Shown here in pieces: positions 1 through 7,461 of a stretch of 33,983 nucleotides of DNA. Position 1 is the first letter of the stretch, and each line of letters starts with the position of its first letter. The position numbers and the translations under genes are program-made. This DNA comes from Candidatus Uhrbacteria bacterium (GTDB taxonomy: Bacteria; Patescibacteriota; Patescibacteriia; UBA9934; GWF2-40-263): positions 1 through 33,983 of the forward strand of contig JAAZYG010000044.1 of assembly GCA_014239775.1 (NCBI GenBank). Reading direction: 5' to 3'. The notes below the pieces were generated by a model. That model saw only the letters and a list, made by a program, of their open reading frames with translations. It did not search any database and had not been told where the DNA came from.

Positions 1-150
1 ATCCTTTACAAGCACTGCACCAACTGGAAATAAAGAATCACCCGAACACTCTTTTTGTGCATTGAAAGCCTCTTTAATAAACTTATTATCAAGAGAAACA
101 AAAATGATCTCACGACCTTCTGGCAGATATGTGTATTTGATTTCAATCAT
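1..150 (-). CDS. Probable CMP/dCMP-type deaminase, N-terminal fragment
   Basis: The window edge cuts this minus-strand gene; 50 codons are open from the ATG at base 150 to base 1. Residues 42-50 read PVGAVLVKD, resembling the first core strand of the zinc-dependent cytidine/deoxycytidylate deaminase fold, where a V-G-A-V/I-L-V stretch precedes the HAE and PCxxC zinc motifs. Those motifs would lie beyond the edge, so the call rests on one short motif plus context: a ThyA-like enzyme, dUTPase and thymidylate kinase lie within 3.4 kb, and a dCMP deaminase belongs in that pathway as a supplier of dUMP. No signal peptide or membrane segment is visible. Another deaminase-fold enzyme (tRNA adenosine, cytidine or riboflavin deaminase) is possible. 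Confidence 0.5.
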   Translation of the reverse strand, partial: MIEIKYTYLPEGREIIFVSLDNKFIKEAFNAQKECSGDSLFPVGAVLVKD

Positions 151-186
151 AGATAATGCTCATATTATCATATATTTAAAAAACTT

Positions 187-366
187 ATGAACGATAATGA
201 AAATCAAAAAATGCTCGAGAATATAGGAAAAGATATGGCTATATTACTCCATAATTCAAATCTACCTGATGATGTAAAACAAGCATGGTCTGTTGTAATA
301 CCACATATGTCAGCTGAACAAATAGATAGATTGTCTAAATTACTTGCTCAACGAATCAAAAACTAA
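187..366 (+). CDS. Small hypothetical protein (59 aa)
   Basis: This ORF is too short for the supplied track. It runs from ATG 187 to TAA 366 and encodes a 59-residue, mostly helical, polar protein with a C-terminal stretch (AEQIDRLSKLLAQRIKN) that looks like one amphipathic helix. The next gene starts one base after its stop codon, which supports translation as the first member of a two-gene unit. It is divergent from the deaminase fragment, with 36 bases between the two starts. I do not recognise a family. The upstream sequence offers no good Shine-Dalgarno site. The coupling to a downstream ORF is the main reason to believe it is real. Confidence 0.55.
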   Translation: MNDNENQKMLENIGKDMAILLHNSNLPDDVKQAWSVVIPHMSAEQIDRLSKLLAQRIKN

Positions 367-367
367 T

Positions 368-793
368 ATGTCAGAACGACTAGGATACAATCCTGAAAGC
401 AACCCAAAAGAACAACCATCTGAACGGGCTGGAGAAATTCTAACCAACGCTTTAGATGCAGTACTTAACACAGCTGGACTGTCCTCTATTAGAAACATAG
501 GTGTTGGCCTTAGAACAGCATATGATCGTGCACAAACAATAAGCAGAGAAATCGCTTCTGGTGAGCGAACAGATGGTTTCATGCAAGAATACTTTGTAAA
601 TGGCTTTAAAGAAACATGGGACAAACTACGCATGCACGAAGGTGCAACAACAACAGATAAAATACTGAATGCGATTGATTCATTAACTGTAGCTCTAAAT
701 TATGGCAACATAGCCCTAGGACAATCAAAAAAATCTATCGATTCGACAGACATTGATCTTGCACTTGACGGTCTTGAAACTCAACCAGCTTAA
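368..793 (+). CDS. Hypothetical helical protein (141 aa)
   Basis: The track starts this frame at 344, but that overlaps the preceding small gene; ATG 368 begins one base after the upstream TAA and is the more likely start, giving 141 residues. The protein is hydrophilic and probably all-helical, with no membrane segment, no cysteine and no catalytic motif that I recognise. The N-terminal 20 residues are rich in P, S and E and look disordered. Its stop overlaps the stop end of the convergent reductase gene by four bases, so no room remains for a terminator between them. Function unknown; it is probably co-expressed with the 59-residue protein. Confidence 0.7.
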   Translation: MSERLGYNPESNPKEQPSERAGEILTNALDAVLNTAGLSSIRNIGVGLRTAYDRAQTISREIASGERTDGFMQEYFVNGFKETWDKLRMHEGATTTDKILNAIDSLTVALNYGNIALGQSKKSIDSTDIDLALDGLETQPA

Positions 794-1290
794 ACCTCCT
801 GTAAATGTAGCAAAACCGAATGCTCGCCCAACCGTGTTGAGTTGACCAACTTAAGGTTAACTCTATCAAATCCATGTGCAAATGGAACACCTTTACCAAA
901 CAAAACTGGTTCAATTGTCAAAAAATAATCTGTAATCAGACCTTCTCTAATAAAAATACTATAAACAGAAGAACCTCCTGCTACAACAACACTCTCATGA
1001 CCTTCCTTTTTAAGACGTGCCAAAAGTTCATTAGGTTGTTGTTTAGTAAATTCAACACCATTCACACTATAATCTTCAGGTGAATAAGTCATAACAATAA
1101 GCCTACGATCTTTTAAAGGCCGACCTATAGTATTAAATGTTTTGGAACCCATAATAACTACACCGCTTTCTTTTGTTTTTTCAATAAAAAAACGAGTATC
1201 CTCTTTGGATGTCCAATCAAGTGAGTTTTGTTCTGCTGATTCAGCAATTTTCCCATCAACAGACATTGCTGCAATTAAAATTACCTTCAT
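790..1290 (-). CDS. Dihydrofolate reductase / RibD C-terminal fold reductase
   Basis: A 166-residue protein of the DHFR-like fold. The opening strand (AAMSVDGKIA) is typical of the RibD C-terminal reductase branch, while MGSKTFNTIGRPL near residue 48 is the NADPH-binding helix pattern shared with true DHFR. AGGSSVYSIF near residue 104 is the second nucleotide-binding loop. In this place it most likely reduces the dihydrofolate made by a ThyA-type reaction: it lies directly downstream of the ThyA-like gene, and its ATG overlaps the ThyA TGA (ATGA at 1287-1290), so the two are translationally coupled. A riboflavin-pathway reductase is the alternative, but no deaminase domain is fused and no rib genes are nearby. 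Length is normal for the fold. Confidence 0.82.
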   Translation of the reverse strand: MKVILIAAMSVDGKIAESAEQNSLDWTSKEDTRFFIEKTKESGVVIMGSKTFNTIGRPLKDRRLIVMTYSPEDYSVNGVEFTKQQPNELLARLKKEGHESVVVAGGSSVYSIFIREGLITDYFLTIEPVLFGKGVPFAHGFDRVNLKLVNSTRLGEHSVLLHLQEV

Positions 1291-2120
1291 AATGCTATTT
1301 TCATTTTTTTTACTGGTGACGCTGGATCATACTGCTCTTTAAACATTGAAAACATTTCATGAACAAGTTCTGAATCTCCATTCAATGCACGTTTAAATGA
1401 ATCCTTTGGAAGTTTACATATAATCTCATTATGAACATGACCTTCCCTATTTATCAACTCATTAACCTGACTATAATGATTCTCATAAATATGCGCATGT
1501 GAAATAGAAACCGTAAGTTTCCCTACTTCAACACCCAACTCTTGAGCAAGCATGGCCTGCAAAAGAGCAAATCCAGCCGTATCGTGTGGATTACCCAGCA
1601 TCATGTCATTTGAACGAATAATTAAGTGTAAATTTAATTTATTATTAATTATATTAACTGTCCAACAAAAAGGACAAGGAACATTTTTCTTTTTTGGCGC
1701 AATAAGACCATCGGTTGCAGGGTCCCACATTACAACAACCCCTTGGCGTGAAGAAGGCTCCTCTTTTAAATGCTTTACGAGGTCCAACAACTGATCTCTG
1801 CCGAAATACTTTCTCCACCTATATCCATAAGCAGCTTCGATTGTTCCATCTTCCTCTGCAAAATCATCCCAAATTTTTGTAAACTGACGTAAAAAATCTA
1901 AATCCTTTGATCCTGTTATCATCCATACAACTTCTGCACAAAATAAACGCACAGGAATTTTTCTAATTGTAAGTAAAGGAAAACCATTTGCTGGATAAAG
2001 CTCATACGTCATACCAGGCAAAGCCTTTGTACTAAGACCAGTACGTGCAGAAAAAATATCATCACCCTTGTGATAAACATTTAAAATCATATCCATATAA
2101 ACTTTATCGAAGCTTGTCAT
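1287..2120 (-). CDS. ThyA-family pyrimidine nucleotide methylase, atypical active site
   Basis: This 277-residue protein aligns along its length with thymidylate synthase, which makes dTMP from dUMP with methylene-tetrahydrofolate. Landmarks are the phosphate-binding RTG at 26-28, the E63 region (CAEVVW), W84, YGYRWR at 98-103, nucleophile Cys149, RSNDMMLG at 169-176 and HIYENH at 210-215. Three active-site positions differ from the E. coli enzyme: Asn177 is Asp180 here (GNPHD), His147 beside the nucleophile is Pro150, and Arg127 is Gln126. The Asn-to-Asp change is the one known to move the family from dUMP towards dCMP. It could therefore be a dCMP methylase or hydroxymethylase-like enzyme rather than ordinary ThyA. 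It is operonic with the overlapping DHFR-like gene and divergent from dut. Confidence 0.85.
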   Translation of the reverse strand: MTSFDKVYMDMILNVYHKGDDIFSARTGLSTKALPGMTYELYPANGFPLLTIRKIPVRLFCAEVVWMITGSKDLDFLRQFTKIWDDFAEEDGTIEAAYGYRWRKYFGRDQLLDLVKHLKEEPSSRQGVVVMWDPATDGLIAPKKKNVPCPFCWTVNIINNKLNLHLIIRSNDMMLGNPHDTAGFALLQAMLAQELGVEVGKLTVSISHAHIYENHYSQVNELINREGHVHNEIICKLPKDSFKRALNGDSELVHEMFSMFKEQYDPASPVKKMKIAL

Positions 2121-2190
2121 ATTAACCTTAATTTACCAGAAGATTGAATCCATTTCCAACTAACGCAATTTCAGTTAAAATAGCATCATT

Positions 2191-2625
2191 ATGAAAATAC
2201 CTGTGGAAATCTTTAAAACTCACCCAGATGCTCAAATACCACAATATGAAAGCACTGGTGCATGTGCATTCGACCTATCACCTATAGAAGACGCAACAAT
2301 TGCACCAAATGAAATAGTCAGGCTTAAAACAGGCTTAGTTATTTGTGTACCTGAAAATTATACACTTATACTTGCAGCACGTTCATCTACTCCTAAAAAA
2401 TATGGAGTAAATATACCGCAAGGATTTGGAATTGTTGATACAGACTACTGTGGCCCAACAGACGAAATTCTTTTACAACTCAGAAACTTTTCAAATCAAA
2501 CAATACAAATCAAAAAAGGACAACGTATCGCACAAGGAATGTTTGTTCCAGTAATAAAAGCTCAATTTAAAATAATAGAAAATATATCAAAACCAGACCG
2601 TGGCGGGTTCGGATCAACAGGTTAA
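2191..2625 (+). CDS. dut: dUTP diphosphatase (dUTPase)
   Basis: The 144-residue protein hydrolyses dUTP to dUMP and pyrophosphate, keeping uracil out of DNA and feeding thymidylate synthesis. All five motifs of the trimeric dUTPase family appear in order: ACAFDL (23-28), ARSSTPKKYGV (63-73), GIVDTDYCG (79-87), KKGQRIAQGMF (108-118) and the C-terminal glycine-rich RGGFGSTG that closes over the active site. Motif 3 keeps the catalytic Asp. Motif 4 ends QGMF where QLVF is commoner. The start ATG 2191 has no Shine-Dalgarno; a TAAAAT -10-like box lies just upstream. It is divergent from the ThyA-like gene and followed 16 bases later by the kinase. A dCTP deaminase is unlikely given motif 5. Confidence 0.92.
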   Translation: MKIPVEIFKTHPDAQIPQYESTGACAFDLSPIEDATIAPNEIVRLKTGLVICVPENYTLILAARSSTPKKYGVNIPQGFGIVDTDYCGPTDEILLQLRNFSNQTIQIKKGQRIAQGMFVPVIKAQFKIIENISKPDRGGFGSTG

Positions 2626-2627
2626 TT

Positions 2628-2636
2628 TGCTATAAT
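2628..2636 (+). promoter_or_regulatory. Possible extended -10 promoter before the kinase
   Basis: The string TGCTATAAT is an exact -10 hexamer with the TG extension. It lies five bases before the kinase ATG, in the 16-base dut-tmk gap. No good -35 lies 17 bases upstream. If used, transcription would start at or inside the start codon, so it may be fortuitous. Confidence 0.3.
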
Positions 2637-2641
2637 ATACT

Positions 2642-3367
2642 ATGAATCGTAAAGGATACTTCATCATAATTGATGGCATCGCTGGTAGTGGAAAATCCAC
2701 CATAATCAAAGCTGTTCAAAAGAATTTTATTAATTCTAATAAGAAAATATTTAAATTATCTGACTGGACACACGCCGAACCACCAAAATTTGAAGACATT
2801 TCTGATTTTGATGTTTACTTTACTTACGAACCAACAAGACACTGGATTGGTGCTGCAATCAGATATGAACTATCTCGAGAAGACGATTTATACGGAGGAG
2901 AAGAGCTTGCACACGCATTTTCACTCGACAGACAAATAATGTATAAACGCCTTATCCTACCAGCACTCAATGCTGGAAAAATAATAATTCAGGATAGAGG
3001 AATCTCCACATCATTGGTATATCAACCAATAATGCCGCAAAGTATAAGTATAGAGACAATCAGAAATCTTCCAGGAAATAAATTGGCTATCAAACATGCA
3101 CCTGATACACTTATCTTAACAAAACTATCTGCTGAAAATGCGTTTCAACGAATACAAAACAGACAAGATGAGCTTAAAGGAGTGTTTGGACAACTAAATT
3201 TTCTTAAAAAATTAGAAAAACGCTTTTCAGAAAAATGGTTAATTGAAACCTTTGAAAAACAAGGAACTGAAATAGTACACCTAGATACAAGCAGTGAACT
3301 TAGCAAAACAATAAACGAGACAAATAAAATCATAAATAAAATACTTACAAAAAATTTTTATGCCTAA
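2642..3367 (+). CDS. tmk: Thymidylate kinase-like deoxynucleotide kinase
   Basis: A 241-residue P-loop kinase that would phosphorylate dTMP to dTDP. The Walker A motif is GIAGSGKST (12-20). TYEPTR near residue 61 corresponds to the E/D-P-G/T substrate loop, and QDRGISTSLVYQ near residue 117 matches the DRYxxSxxAYQ motif of thymidylate kinases, with Gly in place of Tyr. The protein is about 30 residues longer than typical Tmk because of extra sequence between the P-loop and EPTR. It follows dut closely and overlaps the next gene by eight bases. The DRG variant and extra length leave open a related deoxynucleoside or other nucleotide kinase, though the locus favours thymidylate kinase. Confidence 0.8.
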   Translation: MNRKGYFIIIDGIAGSGKSTIIKAVQKNFINSNKKIFKLSDWTHAEPPKFEDISDFDVYFTYEPTRHWIGAAIRYELSREDDLYGGEELAHAFSLDRQIMYKRLILPALNAGKIIIQDRGISTSLVYQPIMPQSISIETIRNLPGNKLAIKHAPDTLILTKLSAENAFQRIQNRQDELKGVFGQLNFLKKLEKRFSEKWLIETFEKQGTEIVHLDTSSELSKTINETNKIINKILTKNFYA

Positions 3368-4244
3368 TAAACTAATATCAATAGGTGAAATTATAGATAG
3401 ATCCATAAATATCTATCAAAAACACTTTGCAAATCTAATCAGCATATCCTCATGGATGTTAATTGTAGTAATTTTAAATATTATTGCACTTGGACTATAT
3501 CCATCAGCTGGAAAAATGATTACTTCAGAAGTCTTAACATCAACAGAATCAGCTGGAGTAATAATATATGCACTGACAAACTTTATAATTTCACCGATAA
3601 TTGCAATATTTATTTTAGTCATGCTTGTCAGAGCATTAAAAATGGTTTTAGCAGGAAAAACCATAGATATAAGCAAAGTAATGCATGAAACAAAAACAAG
3701 AATAATACCCACAATTCTTATATCAATAATGGTTTTCTTTGTTGTACTTTTTGCATCAGTAATATCCTTTAGTCCTGCAGCAATACTTGCAATGATAAGC
3801 TTATGGACACAAAGCACGTTCTTGGTAACTGCAACTAATATACTTCTAATTATTGGTGTTTTTGCTGCATTAATACTTACAATCAAATGGTCTGTTCAAT
3901 TCTATCTTGCCCCATACATTACAGCATCAGATGACATAAAAGGTAAAAAATCATTAATATACTCTCAAAAAATTACAGACAAGAAATTTTGGGGTGTACT
4001 TTTAAGATTAGTTCTTCCAAAAATAGTCTTTTTAATGATAGGTGTACTAATTATTCTGTTCTTTGGTTTTATCATGTCGATTGTTGCATCAACAATCTCA
4101 GGATTAAATCTCAATCTAGAACTTAGAATAATTACACTATCAGACACCATAGTTCCTATACTTGCAAGTATTTTTGTTCAACCACTTATCATAATCACAG
4201 ACATGATTCTTCTAAACAACCTAAAAGGAAGTGTTGCAAAATAA
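3360..4244 (+). CDS. Multi-pass membrane protein (294 aa)
   Basis: The protein has about six hydrophobic segments, roughly at residues 22-45, 65-92, 113-145, 155-180, 210-240 and 258-285, and an amphipathic N-terminus typical of small integral-membrane proteins of the DUF975/glycerophosphodiester phosphodiesterase membrane-domain type. No catalytic motif is visible. Its ATG overlaps the last eight bases of the kinase gene, so it is cotranscribed. The following gene, three bases after its stop, encodes a smaller protein with a similar N-terminal layout (SIxxYKK/YQKH followed by a membrane helix) and is probably a paralogue or partner. Function unknown; membrane organisation or transport are possible roles that the sequence does not decide. 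Confidence 0.75.
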   Translation: MPNKLISIGEIIDRSINIYQKHFANLISISSWMLIVVILNIIALGLYPSAGKMITSEVLTSTESAGVIIYALTNFIISPIIAIFILVMLVRALKMVLAGKTIDISKVMHETKTRIIPTILISIMVFFVVLFASVISFSPAAILAMISLWTQSTFLVTATNILLIIGVFAALILTIKWSVQFYLAPYITASDDIKGKKSLIYSQKITDKKFWGVLLRLVLPKIVFLMIGVLIILFFGFIMSIVASTISGLNLNLELRIITLSDTIVPILASIFVQPLIIITDMILLNNLKGSVAK

Positions 4245-4247
4245 ATT

Positions 4248-4997
4248 ATGGTATCACCCTTTGCACTCATTAAATCAAGTATTATTCAGTACAAAAAAAA
4301 TGCTGTAACATATTTAGGATATACTGCATGGACACTCATACCAGCAACGGGAATCATTCTTCTACAAATTGCTCCTAAAACACCAACAACTTTTTTAATT
4401 CTATTTTTATTAACAATAACAGAAATTTTTTTGTGGGTATGGATTAGTATAATAATTATACAGCTAACAACCTCAACTAAACCCATAAACAAACTTGACC
4501 AGAACAAACTACAAATATCTTCAATTCAAAAAATGCACCCACTAATTTGGGTGGGTTTTATAGAACTACTTATAATAGCTGGTGGAACAATACTCTTAAT
4601 AATACCTGGGTTAATATTCATGGTCTGGTATGCTTTTGCTCAATTATCTGTTGTACTAGACAACAAACGAGGTATGAAAGCCTTATCCTATAGCAGAGAC
4701 CTCGTAAAAGGTAGATTTTTGTATACAGCGTATTCAGCAATACTAATACCGATTCTTATGATGTTGGTATATCTAATGATATTCTCTATTATAACCACAC
4801 CTTTTTTCAGCATGTCTGGTCAAACAATTAATGACATACTTGAACTAAACGCAGCACCAATGTGGTTACAAAGCCTACAAATTGCAGGAGATGTGCTATT
4901 TATGCCTCTGATTATTATTTATACAACAAAACTATATCAACACATGAAAGACACATATAATTCCACAGGACTTGAAAAAGGAAGCAAGATTGCGTAA
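4248..4997 (+). CDS. Multi-pass membrane protein (249 aa), paralogue of upstream gene
   Basis: Six or so hydrophobic segments span the protein. The central motif GTILLIIPGLIFMVWYAFAQ followed by a soluble helix with KALSYSRDLVKGRF resembles the repeated LxxIPGI/YSxxLVKGxxW pattern of the DUF975/YciC-like membrane family; the upstream protein has a matching YSQKITDKKFWG segment. The two genes are therefore probably diverged duplicates working together. The start ATG 4248 is three bases after the upstream stop. The gene is followed by 33 bases and then gatB, with no terminator visible, so read-through into gatB is likely. No catalytic residues or signal peptide are evident. Confidence 0.75.
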   Translation: MVSPFALIKSSIIQYKKNAVTYLGYTAWTLIPATGIILLQIAPKTPTTFLILFLLTITEIFLWVWISIIIIQLTTSTKPINKLDQNKLQISSIQKMHPLIWVGFIELLIIAGGTILLIIPGLIFMVWYAFAQLSVVLDNKRGMKALSYSRDLVKGRFLYTAYSAILIPILMMLVYLMIFSIITTPFFSMSGQTINDILELNAAPMWLQSLQIAGDVLFMPLIIIYTTKLYQHMKDTYNSTGLEKGSKIA

Positions 4998-5030
4998 TCT
5001 CAATGAGTTAAATTCCTTTTTTTTATTTCT

Positions 5031-6554
5031 ATGATATACGAACCAGTAATAGGACTTGAAATACATATACAACTTAAAACAAAGACAAAGATGTTTTGCA
5101 GTTGTTCTGCAAATGAGTCTGCAACTTCACCAAATACAAACATATGTCCGATATGCCTTGGTCACCCCGGTGTACTTCCAGTCACAAATGAACAAGCTGT
5201 TAGGTTTGGGATACTTTTAGGAATTGCTTTAAATTGTAAAATTGCAAATAATTCAAAATTTGATAGAAAAAATTACTTTTATCCAGATCTACCAAAATCT
5301 TATCAAATATCACAATTTGACTTACCTATAGCAGAACATGGCTATATGGATATTGAAATACCTGATGGTATCAGAAAAACTGCACGAATAGGAATAACCA
5401 GAGCCCATCTTGAAGAAGATGCCGCAAAATCACTTCATGGCACTGATGGTAAGTCATATGTAGACTTTAATCGTGGTGGAACTCCATTAATTGAAGTTGT
5501 CACTGAACCAGATTTCAAAACACCAAAAGAAGCAAAAATCTTTTTACAAGAACTAAGATTAATCGCAAGATATCTTGGAATATCTAATGCTGATATGGAA
5601 AAAGGACAATTAAGATGTGATGCGAACATATCTTTACGACCATTAGATGAAAACGGAAATATTATAGGTAAAACACTAAATCCAAAAACAGAAGTAAAAA
5701 ACATAAACTCTTTTAAGCATGTTGAGCGCGCACTGGAACATGAAATACAAAGACAAACAAAACTTTGGAAACAAGACAATCCTCCAGCAATCTCAACAAC
5801 ACGTGGCTGGAATGATGAAAAACAGCAAACAGTTGATCAACGATCAAAAGAAGACGCTGCTGATTATAAATATTTCCCTGAACCAGACATCCCAGCACTT
5901 TCCTTAACAGAAATTGCAGAAGAAATGAAACAGCAATTACCAGAACTCCCAGCAAAAAGAAGACTTAGATTTACTGAGGAATACTCACTGAGAATGATGG
6001 ATTCTAAACAAATATGCTCAGACCCTGCACTTGCAGATTTTACAGAGCATGTATTCTCTGAACTACACGCATGGATGAATTCACTTGACGACATGGCTGA
6101 TGCAGACGACGAGATGGTCGAAAGCGAAAAGAAAAAACTTGGTAAAATTGTATCTGGATGGCTACTATCAAAACTCGGCGGTCTTTTAAGTGAGCGATCA
6201 ATTGATGTACGTACAATGAAAATTAACCCAGAAAATTTTGCTGAATTCATAACATTGATCGCAACAAAAAAATTAAACAATGCAACAGGACTTAAAGTAC
6301 TGAACAAAATGCTAGACGATGGAAGCGACCCATCTCACGTAATGGAAGATGAACAACTAGGTCAAATGGATGATGAAGGTGCAATAGCTGAAATAATCAC
6401 AAAAATAATTGAAATGAATCCAAAAGAAGTTACCCGCTACAAAGAAGGTGACGAACAACTAATCAAATTCTTTATAGGTCAAGTAATGAAAGAAACACAA
6501 GGAACGGCAGATCCTGCACTTGCAAAAAATATTCTAAAAGTAAAACTTAATTAA
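5031..6554 (+). CDS. gatB: Aspartyl/glutamyl-tRNA(Asn/Gln) amidotransferase subunit B
   Basis: GatB activates mischarged Glu-tRNA(Gln) or Asp-tRNA(Asn) and, with ammonia from GatA, produces Gln-tRNA or Asn-tRNA. The N-terminal cradle is clear: EPVIGLEIHIQL, the zinc-binding CSCS...CPICLG cysteines (residues 23-45), RKNYFYPDLPKSYQISQ, and GITRAHLEEDAAKS; the SYVDFNRGGTPLIEVVTEP stretch follows. The C-terminal YqeY-like tRNA-binding tail ends in GQVMKETQGTADPALAKNIL. The length of 507 is slightly above the usual 475-490, owing to an acidic insert near residue 350 (DDMADADDEMVESEKKK). gatA and gatC are not in the window. Its end overlaps the end of miaA by eight bases. Confidence 0.96.
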   Translation: MIYEPVIGLEIHIQLKTKTKMFCSCSANESATSPNTNICPICLGHPGVLPVTNEQAVRFGILLGIALNCKIANNSKFDRKNYFYPDLPKSYQISQFDLPIAEHGYMDIEIPDGIRKTARIGITRAHLEEDAAKSLHGTDGKSYVDFNRGGTPLIEVVTEPDFKTPKEAKIFLQELRLIARYLGISNADMEKGQLRCDANISLRPLDENGNIIGKTLNPKTEVKNINSFKHVERALEHEIQRQTKLWKQDNPPAISTTRGWNDEKQQTVDQRSKEDAADYKYFPEPDIPALSLTEIAEEMKQQLPELPAKRRLRFTEEYSLRMMDSKQICSDPALADFTEHVFSELHAWMNSLDDMADADDEMVESEKKKLGKIVSGWLLSKLGGLLSERSIDVRTMKINPENFAEFITLIATKKLNNATGLKVLNKMLDDGSDPSHVMEDEQLGQMDDEGAIAEIITKIIEMNPKEVTRYKEGDEQLIKFFIGQVMKETQGTADPALAKNILKVKLN

Positions 6555-7434
6555 TAAAGCGTTCGATCAATTCGATCGCTTTATTTTTTTTATCAATCCA
6601 AACAATCCTATCATCCCTTTTAAACCATGTAATCTGACGTTTGGCATATTTTCTAGTAGATTGCTTGATCTCTGAAACAGAATCTTCCAGAGTTGATGTA
6701 CCTTCTAAATAATCACAAACTTGTCTATAACCAATACCTGTCATAGATTCAATTTTGCATCCATATATACTTTTTAACTCTTCAACTTCAGACACTAGTC
6801 CTTTTGCAATCATATCCTCAACACGTTTATTAATTCTTTCATACAACACATCACGCTCAGCCTTAAGTCCAATTTGCAACACATTGTATTTTGACTCCCC
6901 TTTTGTTTGCTGTTTAGAAAATGGAACACCTGTACGGTTCGTAACCTCTATCGCGCGAACCAACTTACGCTTATTATCAGAAGCAATGTTTTCTGCACCT
7001 AATGGATCTATGCTTTTATATTGATAAAACAACTCTTCAACTGAAAGACCTTCCAATTGTTGTCGCAACTTAATATCAGACCCTGTACTTGCTAAATCAA
7101 AATTATCTATTAATGCTTGTAGCCAAAAACCTGTTCCACCAACCAAAACAGGTAACTTACCCCTACCTATAATTTCCTCGATTTTTTTCTCTGCATACTG
7201 CTTAAAATCTGAAACAGAATAATCTAAATCTGGATCAACAAGATCGATACCCCAATGCACAACACCACAGTCATCAGAAAATTTTGCTGTACCAAGATCC
7301 ATCCCCTTATAAACCTGACGTGAATCAACCGAAACAACCTCACCATTAAACAACTTGGCAATTTCTATACCAAGCGATGTTTTTCCTGATGCTGTAGGAC
7401 CAACAACAGCAATTATTTTAGGTTTGATGCCCAT
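6547..7434 (-). CDS. miaA: tRNA dimethylallyltransferase
   Basis: MiaA transfers a dimethylallyl group to N6 of A37 in tRNAs reading codons beginning with U. The 295-residue protein has the P-loop GPTASGKTSLG (12-22), the DSRQVYKGMDLGTAK substrate segment, the LVGGTGFWLQAL helix and the GIGYRQVCDYLEG C-terminal motif, then the KRQITWFKR tRNA-binding patch. It is the second gene of a miaB-miaA unit, 27 bases after miaB. The modification made here is the substrate of MiaB, so the pair forms a complete two-step ms2i6A37 pathway. The ATG 7434 is preceded by a weak TAGG. It converges with gatB without an intervening terminator. Confidence 0.96.
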   Translation of the reverse strand: MGIKPKIIAVVGPTASGKTSLGIEIAKLFNGEVVSVDSRQVYKGMDLGTAKFSDDCGVVHWGIDLVDPDLDYSVSDFKQYAEKKIEEIIGRGKLPVLVGGTGFWLQALIDNFDLASTGSDIKLRQQLEGLSVEELFYQYKSIDPLGAENIASDNKRKLVRAIEVTNRTGVPFSKQQTKGESKYNVLQIGLKAERDVLYERINKRVEDMIAKGLVSEVEELKSIYGCKIESMTGIGYRQVCDYLEGTSTLEDSVSEIKQSTRKYAKRQITWFKRDDRIVWIDKKNKAIELIERFIN

Positions 7435-7461
7435 AACCTATTCGTGGTTAATACGTTTCAT

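Noticed and set aside
3416-3886. 156-residue minus-strand ORF opposite the first membrane protein
   Set aside because: Shadow of a low-complexity hydrophobic gene; the plus strand fits the operon spacing and has coherent membrane segments.
5864-6307. 147-residue minus-strand ORF inside gatB
   Set aside because: Serine-rich antisense shadow; gatB is unambiguous in this region.
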